Part shown: positions 22,328-30,115 of the stretch, piece by piece
Layout: every line of letters starts with the position of its first letter
Position numbering within the stretch: the first letter of the stretch is position 1
NCBI GenBank assembly: GCA_015063895.1
Contig: SVTG01000020.1
Coordinates: 1 to 34,979 of the forward strand
From: Oscillospiraceae bacterium
Lineage (GTDB): Bacteria; Bacillota; Clostridia; Oscillospirales; CAG-272
Length of the DNA: 34,979 nt
Reading direction: 5' to 3'
The notes under the pieces: generated by a model
What the model saw: the letters and a program-made list of their open reading frames with translations, nothing else
What the model was told of the DNA's origin: nothing
Database searches by the model: none
Position numbers and translations under genes: made by a program

Positions 22328-22878
22328 TGAATTACACCGCAGATATGCCCACCAACGAATTGCCAAAAAGAAAGCCCACTCGATCGCACAAAATCGATTA
22401 CAGCCGTGAGGGTGTGTATTTTATCACGATTTGCACCAAGGACAAAAAGCACACCCTTTCTCACATCGTAGGGGACGGCGCCCTCGACGTCCCGCGAGTG
22501 TGCCTCACATCAATCGGTGAAGTCGTCAACGCACACATTCTGCGCACCGCAGAAAAAATGAGGCTTACCATTGACCGTTACGTCATTATGCCCAACCACA
22601 TACATCTGTTGTTGTATATAAATGAAAACGGGACGTCGAGGGCGCCGTCCCCTACAAGCGATAATTTTTATACCAATGCCCTTATTCCACGTTTTGTTTC
22701 CACCTTTAAGCGTTTTGCAAACAAGGAGGCGGGGCAATCGCTGTTCCAACGCTCCTTTCACGACCACGTGGTGCGCGACAGGCACGATTACCGAAAAATT
22801 GCGGCTTATATTGAAAATAATCCCCTGCTTTGGCGTGAGGATTGCTTTTTCGGCGAGGGGGATACTGAAACGCCGTGA
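22327..22878 (+). CDS. REP-associated tyrosine transposase (RAYT)
   Basis: 183 residues, complete. A Y1-transposase (IS200-like) fold: DYSREGVYFITICT near the N-terminus, the HUH motif MPNHIHLLL (His91, His93), and FHDHVVRDRHDYRKIAAYIE with the probable catalytic Tyr155, then NNPLLW typical of RAYTs. RAYTs nick single-stranded DNA at REP palindromes and are usually single-copy, vertically inherited genes. Two perfect inverted copies of the local REP-like sequence lie inside this frame (22468-22494 and 22629-22655), encoding residues 48-57 and 101-110; the second adds a loop just after the HUH block. The ATG overlaps the DUF512 stop (TAATG) and has no ribosome binding site of its own. An alternative start is the ATG at 22345. 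Confidence 0.87.
   Translation: MNYTADMPTNELPKRKPTRSHKIDYSREGVYFITICTKDKKHTLSHIVGDGALDVPRVCLTSIGEVVNAHILRTAEKMRLTIDRYVIMPNHIHLLLYINENGTSRAPSPTSDNFYTNALIPRFVSTFKRFANKEAGQSLFQRSFHDHVVRDRHDYRKIAAYIENNPLLWREDCFFGEGDTETP
22468..22494 (+). repeat. REP-like element inside the RAYT gene, copy 1
   Basis: 27 nt beginning GTAGGGGACGGCGCC and ending CGACGTCCCG. It is the exact reverse complement of copy 2 at 22629-22655, and identical over 26 nt to the free copy at 23055-23080. Read in frame as VGDGALDVPR. Confidence 0.92.
22629..22655 (-). repeat. REP-like element inside the RAYT gene, copy 2
   Basis: Inverted relative to copy 1 with 27 of 27 matches. The mRNA can therefore form a 27-bp stem with a 134-nt loop that contains the codons for the HUH motif. 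Read in frame as GTSRAPSPT. Confidence 0.92.
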
Positions 22879-23213
22879 TCGCCGCGAAGCGGTGCGAACA
22901 GTTTGCGGGCAGCCAAAGTCCGCCCCTACAAGTTAGCGCTACGTTATGCGTGGAATTTTTGAGGGTGCGAACACATCTCGGACAGTCGAGAGCGCCTATC
23001 CCCTACGGGTTTGATGCAAAAAGTGCGCAGCTTTAAAAAAACACGCGTTTCCTTGTAGGGGACGGCGCCCTCGACGTCCCATTATTCCGTGTAAACATAT
23101 CGCAAAAACCAACACAAAGCAAACATTTAACCCCCATACGCCATAAAAAAGAACATTCGTGCGGTGTGGCGTGCGCCCCCGCACAAAGCGATACAGTCAA
23201 GGAGGTAGAAAGC
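22879..23213. repeat. Gene-free gap with three REP-like copies
   Basis: A worn copy near 22900-22935 (AAAGTCCGCCCCTACAAG), a diverged inverted copy at 22979-23006 (ends TATCCCCTAC) and an intact forward copy at 23055-23080. A GC-rich hairpin GTGCGG/CCGCAC lies at about 23160-23185. No gene and no strong promoter are seen before der. Confidence 0.75.
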
Positions 23214-24551
23214 ATGGCAAAACCGATTGTAGCCATCGTTGGGCGCCCGAACGTAGGCAAAAGCACCTTTTTTAACAAGCTGATCGGCGAACGCCGTTCT
23301 ATCGTGGAGGACACCCCGGGTGTCACGCGCGACCGTATTTACGGAGAAACCGAATGGTGCGGACGCAAGCTTACGCTGATTGATACGGGCGGCATTGAGC
23401 CAAAAACCGACGACGTTATTCTTGCCAAAATGAAATTCCAGGCCGAGCTCGCCATTGAAAGCGCCGACGTGATCATCTTACTTTGTGACGTGCGCACGGG
23501 CCTGACGGCCGCCGACCGCGACATTGCCGTTATGCTGAAAAAAAGCGGCAAGCCCGTCATCGCCGCCATCAACAAATGCGACCGCATCGGAGCACTCCCC
23601 TTTGAATTTTACGAGTTTTACGAGCTGGGTCTTGACACCGACCCCGTAGCGGTTTCCTCTATTCACGGTACGGGCACGGGCGACGTGCTCGACGCAGTCC
23701 TCGCGGCGCTCCCCCCCGAGGGTGAAGCCGAGGAGGAGGACGACAGCATCAAGGTGGCCGTGATCGGCAAGCCGAATGCAGGCAAATCCTCTATCATTAA
23801 CCGCTTTGTCGGCAGTGAGCGTATGATCGTTTCAAGTATTGCGGGCACGACGCGCGATGCCGTTGACACACTGGTGGAAAACGAATACGGCAAATTCACC
23901 TTCATTGACACGGCAGGCATTCGCCGTCAGTCAAAGATCAACGACAGCGTTGAAAAATACAGCGTTCTGCGCGCCCATATGGCAGTAGAACGTGCAGACG
24001 TATGCCTGATCATGATCGACGCAAACGAGGGCGTAACCGAGCAGGACGAGCGCATTGCGGGCATCGCGCACGAGGCCGGCAAGGCTTGTATCATCGTTGT
24101 CAACAAATGGGATACCATTGAAAAGGACAATCACACCACGAACAGCTACACCAAGCAGGTCTACGAGGCACTCGGCTATATGCAATATGCCCCGCTGGTG
24201 TTTGTTTCCGCCAAAACAGGGCAGCGTATTCCCAACATTTTCGAGCATATACTTTATGTGTTCAATCAAACCAATCTGCGCGTTTCCACGGGTATGCTCA
24301 ACGACGTATTGAACGACGCCACCAACCGCGTGCAGCCCCCCTCCGACAAGGGCAAGCGCCTGAAGATCTACTATATGACCCAGATCCGCGTGGCACCCCC
24401 GACCTTTGTGATCTTCTGCAACAATGCAGAGCTTTTTCACTTTTCCTACCAACGCTTTATCGAAAACTGCCTGCGTGAGACCTTTGGCTTCCGCGGCACG
24501 CCGATCAAGCTGATCATTCGCCAAAAGGGCGAGGAGGCACCCGATGCGTGA
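23214..24551 (+). CDS. der: Ribosome-assembly GTPase Der (EngA)
   Basis: 445 residues with two tandem GTPase domains and a KH-like C-terminus, the signature of Der, which is needed for maturation of the large ribosomal subunit. Domain 1: GRPNVGKST (about 10-18), DTPGVTRDR, DTGG, NKCD. Domain 2 (from about 178): GKPNAGKSS, AGTTRDAVD, DTAG, NKWD. The C-terminal part (from about 350) has RVQPPSDKGKRLKIYYMTQ and ends FRGTPIKLIIRQK. AAGGAGG precedes the ATG at 23214; the frame is open further upstream but without a second site. Overlaps obg by eight bases. Confidence 0.96.
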   Translation: MAKPIVAIVGRPNVGKSTFFNKLIGERRSIVEDTPGVTRDRIYGETEWCGRKLTLIDTGGIEPKTDDVILAKMKFQAELAIESADVIILLCDVRTGLTAADRDIAVMLKKSGKPVIAAINKCDRIGALPFEFYEFYELGLDTDPVAVSSIHGTGTGDVLDAVLAALPPEGEAEEEDDSIKVAVIGKPNAGKSSIINRFVGSERMIVSSIAGTTRDAVDTLVENEYGKFTFIDTAGIRRQSKINDSVEKYSVLRAHMAVERADVCLIMIDANEGVTEQDERIAGIAHEAGKACIIVVNKWDTIEKDNHTTNSYTKQVYEALGYMQYAPLVFVSAKTGQRIPNIFEHILYVFNQTNLRVSTGMLNDVLNDATNRVQPPSDKGKRLKIYYMTQIRVAPPTFVIFCNNAELFHFSYQRFIENCLRETFGFRGTPIKLIIRQKGEEAPDA

Positions 24552-25833
24552 CGCCGAAAGAATTATTGATAAAACCAAAATTTTTGTAAAAGCGGGTGAT
24601 GGCGGCAACGGTGCCGTCGCATTTCACCGCGAAAAATACGTGTCGCACGGCGGCCCCTCGGGCGGCGACGGCGGACACGGCGGCAATATCGTTTTTAAGG
24701 TTGATAAGGGTGCTACCACCCTGCTTTATTTCCGCGATCACCGCAAATTCATCGCCAAAAACGGCGGCAACGGCACGGGCGAGAAGTTTCACGGCGCCAC
24801 CGCCCCCGACGTGACGATCTTAGTGCCGCAGGGCACACTGATCCGCGATGCCGCCACGGGCAAGATCATTAAGGATATGTCCGACGACGAGCCCTTTGTG
24901 TGCTGTCGGGGCGGACGTGGCGGCTGGGGCAATCAACACTTTGCCACCCCCACAAGACAGGTACCCATGTTTGCCAAAAACGGCACAAAGGGTGAAGAAA
25001 AGGAGCTTGTGCTTGAGCTTAAAATGCTGGCAGACGTGGGTCTGATCGGCATGCCGAGTGTGGGCAAATCCTCCATTTTGTCGCGCATTAGCTCAGCGCG
25101 CCCGAAAATTGCCGCATATCATTTTACAACCCTTTCCCCCAATCTCGGCGTGGTCAAAACGGGGGGTGAGAGCGGCTTTGTGGCAGCCGATATCCCGGGG
25201 CTTATTGAGGGTGCTGCTGACGGCGCAGGCCTCGGGCACGCATTTCTGCGCCACGTTGAGCGCTGCCGATTACTGCTGCACGTGGTGGATATTGCACGCA
25301 CCGAGGGGCGCGATCCCATTGAGGATATCAAGGCGATCAATCAGGAGCTGGCGCGCTACAGCGAGCAGCTGGCATCTCGCCCCCAGATGATCGTTGCCAA
25401 CAAGGCAGACAGCCTTGACGAGGAGCTGACCGATCTGCCTGCATTTGAGGCCTTTGTCAAGGAAAACGGATGGGAGCTGCTTTATGTTTCCGCAGCGACA
25501 GGGCAAAATCTTGACGTGCTGGTCACCACCGTTGCCGCACGCTTGCGCGATTTACCCCCCCTAACGGTATTTGAAAGCGAGATCACCGAGGAGGATATTC
25601 TTGCCGGCGACCCGATGGAGACCACCGTGCGCCGCGAGAACAACACCTTCTTTGTAGAAGGCAAATGGCTTGTTGACCTCATGGGCCGCACCAATTTCAA
25701 CAACTATGAATCACTCTCCTATTTTCAACGCGCCCTGCAGAAAAACGGCGTCATTCAGCTTCTTGAGGAAAAAGGGTGTGTGGACGGACACACCGTCAAC
25801 ATTTACGATTTTGAATTTGAATTTATTAAGTAA
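24544..25833 (+). CDS. obg: Obg-family GTPase (CgtA)
   Basis: 429 residues. The glycine-rich Obg fold (1-160: GDGGNGAVAFHREKYV and GGPSGGDGGHGG) is followed by a G domain with GMPSVGKSS, FTTLSPNLGVV, DIPGLIEGA and NKAD, then a C-terminal OCT domain (from about 350: MGRTNFNNYESLSYFQRAL). Obg couples ribosome assembly to stress and cell-cycle control. The ATG lies inside the 3' end of der (ATGCGTGA overlap) and uses a GAGGAGG site within der, so both are translated together. Confidence 0.95.
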   Translation: MRDAERIIDKTKIFVKAGDGGNGAVAFHREKYVSHGGPSGGDGGHGGNIVFKVDKGATTLLYFRDHRKFIAKNGGNGTGEKFHGATAPDVTILVPQGTLIRDAATGKIIKDMSDDEPFVCCRGGRGGWGNQHFATPTRQVPMFAKNGTKGEEKELVLELKMLADVGLIGMPSVGKSSILSRISSARPKIAAYHFTTLSPNLGVVKTGGESGFVAADIPGLIEGAADGAGLGHAFLRHVERCRLLLHVVDIARTEGRDPIEDIKAINQELARYSEQLASRPQMIVANKADSLDEELTDLPAFEAFVKENGWELLYVSAATGQNLDVLVTTVAARLRDLPPLTVFESEITEEDILAGDPMETTVRRENNTFFVEGKWLVDLMGRTNFNNYESLSYFQRALQKNGVIQLLEEKGCVDGHTVNIYDFEFEFIK

Positions 25834-25845
25834 AGGAGCCGTACT

Positions 25846-26382
25846 ATGAATATTTGGCACGATATGAACCCCGAGGCCATCACACCCACTGACTTCAATG
25901 CCGTTATTGAGATCTCCAAGGACAGTCAATGCAAATACGAGCTTGACAAGCATACGGGCCTTTTGCGTCTTGACCGCGTGCTCTATACGGCAACGCACTA
26001 CCCTGCCAACTACGGCTTCATTCCGCGCACCTACGCCGACGACGGTGACCCTCTTGACGTACTGGTGCTCTGCGCGCGCCCCATTCAGCCCTTAACGTTG
26101 GTGCAGGTATACCCCATCGGTGTCATGCGCATGCTTGACGACGGTCATACCGACGACAAGATCATCGCCATTCCCTTCTCCGACCCGACCTACAACTCGA
26201 TCCGTTCGATCGACGAAATGCCCGCACATATTTTTGACGAAATCATGCATTTCTTCTCAGTTTACAAGCAGCTTGAAAACAAGCAGACGGCAGTAAAAAC
26301 GCTCTTTGACCGCGAGAAGGCGGAACAGATCATCGCCGAGGCCATTGAAAGCTACGAGCAGACCTTCGGCAACCGCGAATGA
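25846..26382 (+). CDS. ppa: Inorganic pyrophosphatase, family I
   Basis: Hydrolyses the pyrophosphate released by biosynthesis, driving those reactions forward. 178 residues, normal for bacterial soluble enzymes. Active-site blocks: KYELDKHTGLLRLDR, YPANYGFIPRTYADDGDPLD (metal-binding aspartates) and DDKIIAIPFSDP. AAGGAG lies before the ATG, 12 bases after obg. Last gene of the block, ending at a strong terminator. Confidence 0.95.
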   Translation: MNIWHDMNPEAITPTDFNAVIEISKDSQCKYELDKHTGLLRLDRVLYTATHYPANYGFIPRTYADDGDPLDVLVLCARPIQPLTLVQVYPIGVMRMLDDGHTDDKIIAIPFSDPTYNSIRSIDEMPAHIFDEIMHFFSVYKQLENKQTAVKTLFDREKAEQIIAEAIESYEQTFGNRE

Positions 26383-26392
26383 TCGTCAATAC

Positions 26393-26421
26393 AAAAAAGC
26401 ACCCCGATGGGGTGCTTTTTT
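26393..26421. terminator. Bidirectional terminator
   Basis: Stem GCACCCC/GGGGTGC (26399-26405, 26409-26415), loop GAT, flanked by A6 and T6. It separates ppa from the converging polysaccharide operon. Confidence 0.93.
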
Positions 26422-26429
26422 GCGTTTTC

Positions 26430-26984
26430 TTACACCGTGTATGTACAAAACGTACTGCCGTCGGCAAGGCGGCACACGGTAAAGGTCGCCGTTTCACTGT
26501 CATAAACCATGTAGCAAGCAGGTGTGCCACCCTTAGGCATGGAAACCGACCCCGGATTCAGGCACGTGATATCACCCTTGACGGTACTGATACCGGCCAC
26601 GTGCGTATGTCCCTCGATCAGAATATCACCCGGTAAAATCTCAGCGGGCACGGCACCGTCAAACAAATGCCCGTGTGTCAGGTACGCGACGTGCTCACCA
26701 AGCGGCAGCACGGCATAATCAGCCATGATCGGAAAAGGCAATACCATCTGATCGACCTCAGCATCACAGTTACCGCGCACCGCAGAAATATGTGCCTTCA
26801 ATTCACTCAGCACCGCGATCACACCGCGGGGGTCGTATCCGCTTGGAATATCGTTGCGCGGCCCGTGATATAAGAGATCTCCGAGCAAAAACAGACGCTC
26901 GGCGCGCTCCTTTACAAAGGCCGCGGCCATCGCCTTGACAGCAGCAAGGTCACCGTGCAGATCGGAAGCAAAAAAGAATTTCAT
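26430..26984 (-). CDS. YfcE/MJ0936-type phosphodiesterase
   Basis: 184 residues, a calcineurin-like metallophosphoesterase. Metal sites: SDLHGD (Asp8, His10), LGDLLYHG, RGNCD, THGH and GHTH. YfcE-type enzymes cleave simple phosphodiesters in vitro; the natural substrate is unknown. GGAGG precedes the ATG. It lies 12 bases after the last glycosyltransferase and ends the eight-gene minus-strand operon, though it may only be a passenger of the polysaccharide locus. Confidence 0.88.
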   Translation of the reverse strand: MKFFFASDLHGDLAAVKAMAAAFVKERAERLFLLGDLLYHGPRNDIPSGYDPRGVIAVLSELKAHISAVRGNCDAEVDQMVLPFPIMADYAVLPLGEHVAYLTHGHLFDGAVPAEILPGDILIEGHTHVAGISTVKGDITCLNPGSVSMPKGGTPACYMVYDSETATFTVCRLADGSTFCTYTV

Positions 26985-26996
26985 AGCAATCCTCCA

Positions 26997-28364
26997 TTAT
27001 TTATCGGGTTTGCGAAGCACAGCTCCGTTTTCAATATCCTTTACGTCAAGGGCGCGTGTATGAGCGATCGGTTGCCAGGTCGCGTGGCGCCAAAAAAGTG
27101 CCGCGAGGGAAATAGGAATATACGTGAGCATAAACACGGGAAAGGTAAAAAGCAGCAATATCGCGCGCCATTTTGGGCAATGGATATGCCGCCATTCGCT
27201 CAAAAGCGCGACGGCACCAAGCAACAAAAATATGCCGTACCCAAACGTGAAAAAATCAAGCAGAAAATGAAGCAAAACCAAAGAAACCGACCCGGTTAAC
27301 ACCCAATTCAGCAAAAAGAGGAACCCTGTGGCACCCAGCTGAAAAAGCGAGATCAAAAAGGCAGGCATTACGTTTACCGCCATGTCGTAACAGGGCCAGC
27401 TGGCGCGCAGAGCCCCTTTGAAAAGAGCCGCACCGTAATAGCGCATCACCCCAAACATACCCTTCGCCCAACGCTTGCGCTGGCGCCAGGAGGCGGCGAA
27501 GGTTTCAGGCTGCTCGTCAAAGAGCTCCGCTTCGTGGCAATAGCCGACGCGCTCGCCCCGCAAAATGCAGTCAGCAGTAAATTCAATATCCTCGGTCAAC
27601 AAAAAGTGCTTCCAGCCACCGTTTTGGATCACGATACGGCTATCGATCAAAAAGCCCGTGCCCGAGATCACGGCGCTGGCACCAAGCAAGGCCCTTGGGT
27701 TTTGCAAATAGCGCGATTCGCGCATAAACCACAGTGCATATCCTGCGCTGATCCAGCTTTTACCGTAATTTTTGGAATTGCGATAGGAGGTCAGCACAGC
27801 ATAGCCCGCGGCGTGTGCCCTATGCATTTGTGCAACAAAGTCGGGGCGCAGCACGTTATCGGCATCAAACACAAAATACCCGTCAAAGGCCTCAAAGCCG
27901 TAATTTTCCTTGATCTTATCAAATAAAAATGCCAGCGCATAGCCCTTGCCAACGTGGGTAGTGCTGTGTCGCACAAAGACGTTAGCCCCATATTGGTATG
28001 CGATTTCAGCAGTGTTATCGGTGCAGTTATCGGCCACCACGAATACAGTGAGCAGCGCCCCGGGATAGCTTTGCGCGGCAATGCTTTTTAACAGCTGCGG
28101 TAACACCGCCGATTCGTTTCGTGCAGCGATCACCACAGCATAGCGCTTGTTCTGCGGTGCGGGTGCATAGCGGCGCGGCGGCACAATCAGCGCCACCAGC
28201 ACGTAAAAAAACTGATACGTATAAAAGAGCATAAATAAAATGCCCAGCCAAGTGGTAATATAAAAGCCTACCTTTTCGGGCATGCTCATCCACTCGGGCG
28301 CCATCCACGAGGGCAGTAATAAACGGTGAAAAAAGTGCTGAACGGTACCGAAAAAACGCCTCAT
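26997..28364 (-). CDS. Membrane glycosyltransferase, family 2
   Basis: 455 residues with a processive-type GT2 layout: one or two N-terminal helices (30-60), the catalytic domain (about 72-310), then about four to five helices. Motifs: VVIAARNES, VVADNCTDNT, FVFDADN (the DxD metal site), LTEDIEF (TED base) and RQRKRWAKG (Q/RxxRW). This pattern is shared with cellulose and hyaluronan synthases and with the NodC-like group, so it may polymerise or transfer a sugar at the membrane. The polymer is unknown. A start at 28364 is preceded by GGGTAGGGG. It sits 19 bases after the YwaF-like gene. Confidence 0.85.
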   Translation of the reverse strand: MRRFFGTVQHFFHRLLLPSWMAPEWMSMPEKVGFYITTWLGILFMLFYTYQFFYVLVALIVPPRRYAPAPQNKRYAVVIAARNESAVLPQLLKSIAAQSYPGALLTVFVVADNCTDNTAEIAYQYGANVFVRHSTTHVGKGYALAFLFDKIKENYGFEAFDGYFVFDADNVLRPDFVAQMHRAHAAGYAVLTSYRNSKNYGKSWISAGYALWFMRESRYLQNPRALLGASAVISGTGFLIDSRIVIQNGGWKHFLLTEDIEFTADCILRGERVGYCHEAELFDEQPETFAASWRQRKRWAKGMFGVMRYYGAALFKGALRASWPCYDMAVNVMPAFLISLFQLGATGFLFLLNWVLTGSVSLVLLHFLLDFFTFGYGIFLLLGAVALLSEWRHIHCPKWRAILLLFTFPVFMLTYIPISLAALFWRHATWQPIAHTRALDVKDIENGAVLRKPDK

Positions 28365-28383
28365 AGGCCCCTACCCTTTCTTG

Positions 28384-29157
28384 TTATCGGCTTTTTGGTT
28401 GCTGAAAGCGTCGTACCAAACGCACACCCAAAAGTATCACAAGGTAGGGTAAAAATGCCTGCGCCAACCACATAACGGGCGTAAACGCTCTGCCGCACAG
28501 GCGATATAAAAGGGAGAGTGGTGTGCCCGGAAAATCCTTTGAAAGAAACGCAAGATTTGCCACGGGAGATTGAAAAGAGTTATAAACGGTATTAAAAACC
28601 AGTGCCACAGCGCACATCAGAAACGGCGGCAAGGCCGAGAGCACAGCATCACCCCCTCGGGGGCGATAGCCGCCGCGCCACCACCAAAGCAGCGCAAGAT
28701 ACACCATCGTGCCGTGCCACAAAAAGCTGTGAAAGGCAATAAAATGGAAGGCGGGATAGCGCAAAAGTGAGGTGGTGGGAAAAAGCAAAAACGTAGCGCC
28801 CCCCACCAGGGCCCCGACACAAAGGAACACCTTACCCACACGTGCACCGCGTACAGCAAAGGGGCCAAGATATAAAATAAGACTGCAATAATAAAGGGGC
28901 AGCAGATCATTCGGATTTTCGGTTTGCAGGCATGCCACGGAAAAGATCATTTTAGCAAGCTCCATTGCATAAAGCAGGACCGTAGCGTAAAGCGTTACAC
29001 GCCTGATGCCGCGCGGCGACAAATGGCGCGAGGCAAGCAAGACCGCAAATATGGTAAAAAGCGTGAAAAAAAGCCACATAGCGTGCCCGAAGCTGAAAAG
29101 CCCTGCCGCGTTTTCCCCCACAGACGGGGCAAAAAATGCCGAAAGGTGCTCACGCAT
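28384..29157 (-). CDS. YwaF/TIGR02206-type integral membrane protein
   Basis: 257 residues with about seven membrane helices. LPLYYCSLILYLGPF and FHFIAFHSFLWHGTMVYLAL are the conserved Tyr/Cys and His blocks of the YwaF (TP0381) family, related to eukaryotic TMEM164. The family's bacterial role is unknown; conserved polar residues in helices suggest an enzyme acting on lipids. I chose the ATG at 29157 with GGGGAG upstream, giving an eight-base overlap with the preceding glycosyltransferase; the longer TTG frame at 29181 is less likely. Position between two glycosyltransferases suggests a role with a lipid-linked sugar; that is inference. Confidence 0.75.
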   Translation of the reverse strand: MREHLSAFFAPSVGENAAGLFSFGHAMWLFFTLFTIFAVLLASRHLSPRGIRRVTLYATVLLYAMELAKMIFSVACLQTENPNDLLPLYYCSLILYLGPFAVRGARVGKVFLCVGALVGGATFLLFPTTSLLRYPAFHFIAFHSFLWHGTMVYLALLWWWRGGYRPRGGDAVLSALPPFLMCAVALVFNTVYNSFQSPVANLAFLSKDFPGTPLSLLYRLCGRAFTPVMWLAQAFLPYLVILLGVRLVRRFQQPKSR

Positions 29158-30100
29158 CGCCGGGCTCCCCCGCCTTTTCAAAATTCAAGCGACATTCCTC
29201 CACCACCAAGGGTCGGCGCATCACCTTTGCACGCAGCGTGAGCATGTACTCACCAAGCAAGCCAAGTGCACCGAGCTCCAGGCCTGACAGCGCAAGCATA
29301 ACGGGCAACAGCCACAGCAGTGCCGCGCGCGGCGGCGAGAACAACCACGCAAGTGAAACAAAAAGCCCCGACGTCAGCAAAAGCACCCCCAGCAGCGTCA
29401 CCAGCCTGATCGGTGCCTTGGTGTAGGTAGTAAAGCTCTGCATGGCGGCATCGTAAAGTGTCAAAAAGCCATTGTGAGATCGCCCCGCGCGGCGGCGCGC
29501 CTGTACGTAAGAAACACTGGTCATCGAAAAGCCAAGCTCCGCCACCACACCGCGCAAAAAGGGGCTGGGATCGTCTAGCTGACGCATGACCTCCACAAAT
29601 CGCTTGTCATAGAGTCCAAAGCCCGTAAAATGAGGGATCTGTGCCACGCTTGACCAACGGCGCATTACTTTATAGTATACAGAGCGCAAAAGCCTCAAAA
29701 GCTTATTTTCACGGCTTGCCGTCTTCACAGCACACACCACTGCAAAGCCGCGCTCCCAAGCGCTGACAAGCTCGGGAATCAGCTCAACGGGATCCTGAAA
29801 ATCGGCACAAAGCGGGATCGTGCAATCCCCTGTTGTTTGACAAATACCGTAATAGGGCGAGTGAAATTGCCCAAAATTACGCGCGTTGAAAATAGCACGC
29901 ACGTTCCCATAGCGCGCACAAAGCGCTCGCAGATGCTTACGCGTGCCATCGGTGGATGCGTTATCGATAAACAAAATGTCAAAATCATACTGCGGCAGCT
30001 TGTCCTGCATAACCGCCATGATACGCTCACAAAGCGGCACCACGTTAGCCTCCTCGTTGTAGGTAGGCACCATGATGCTGATGCATTTGGGAGAGCTCAT
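29150..30100 (-). CDS. Polyprenyl-phosphate glycosyltransferase, GT2
   Basis: 316 residues of the DPM1/GtrB/ArnC type. The catalytic domain (1-230) has ISIMVPTYNEEANV, FIDNASTDGT, a CADFQDP metal site and FTGFGLYDKRFV; two C-terminal helices (about 233-290) anchor it. Enzymes of this class move a sugar from a nucleotide donor to undecaprenyl phosphate. Here the sugar could be the dideoxyhexose made by rfbFGH. GGGGAA precedes the ATG. It lies 15 bases after the flippase gene. Confidence 0.87.
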   Translation of the reverse strand: MSSPKCISIMVPTYNEEANVVPLCERIMAVMQDKLPQYDFDILFIDNASTDGTRKHLRALCARYGNVRAIFNARNFGQFHSPYYGICQTTGDCTIPLCADFQDPVELIPELVSAWERGFAVVCAVKTASRENKLLRLLRSVYYKVMRRWSSVAQIPHFTGFGLYDKRFVEVMRQLDDPSPFLRGVVAELGFSMTSVSYVQARRRAGRSHNGFLTLYDAAMQSFTTYTKAPIRLVTLLGVLLLTSGLFVSLAWLFSPPRAALLWLLPVMLALSGLELGALGLLGEYMLTLRAKVMRRPLVVEECRLNFEKAGEPGDA

Positions 30101-30115
30101 AAATCATTCCCCGTG

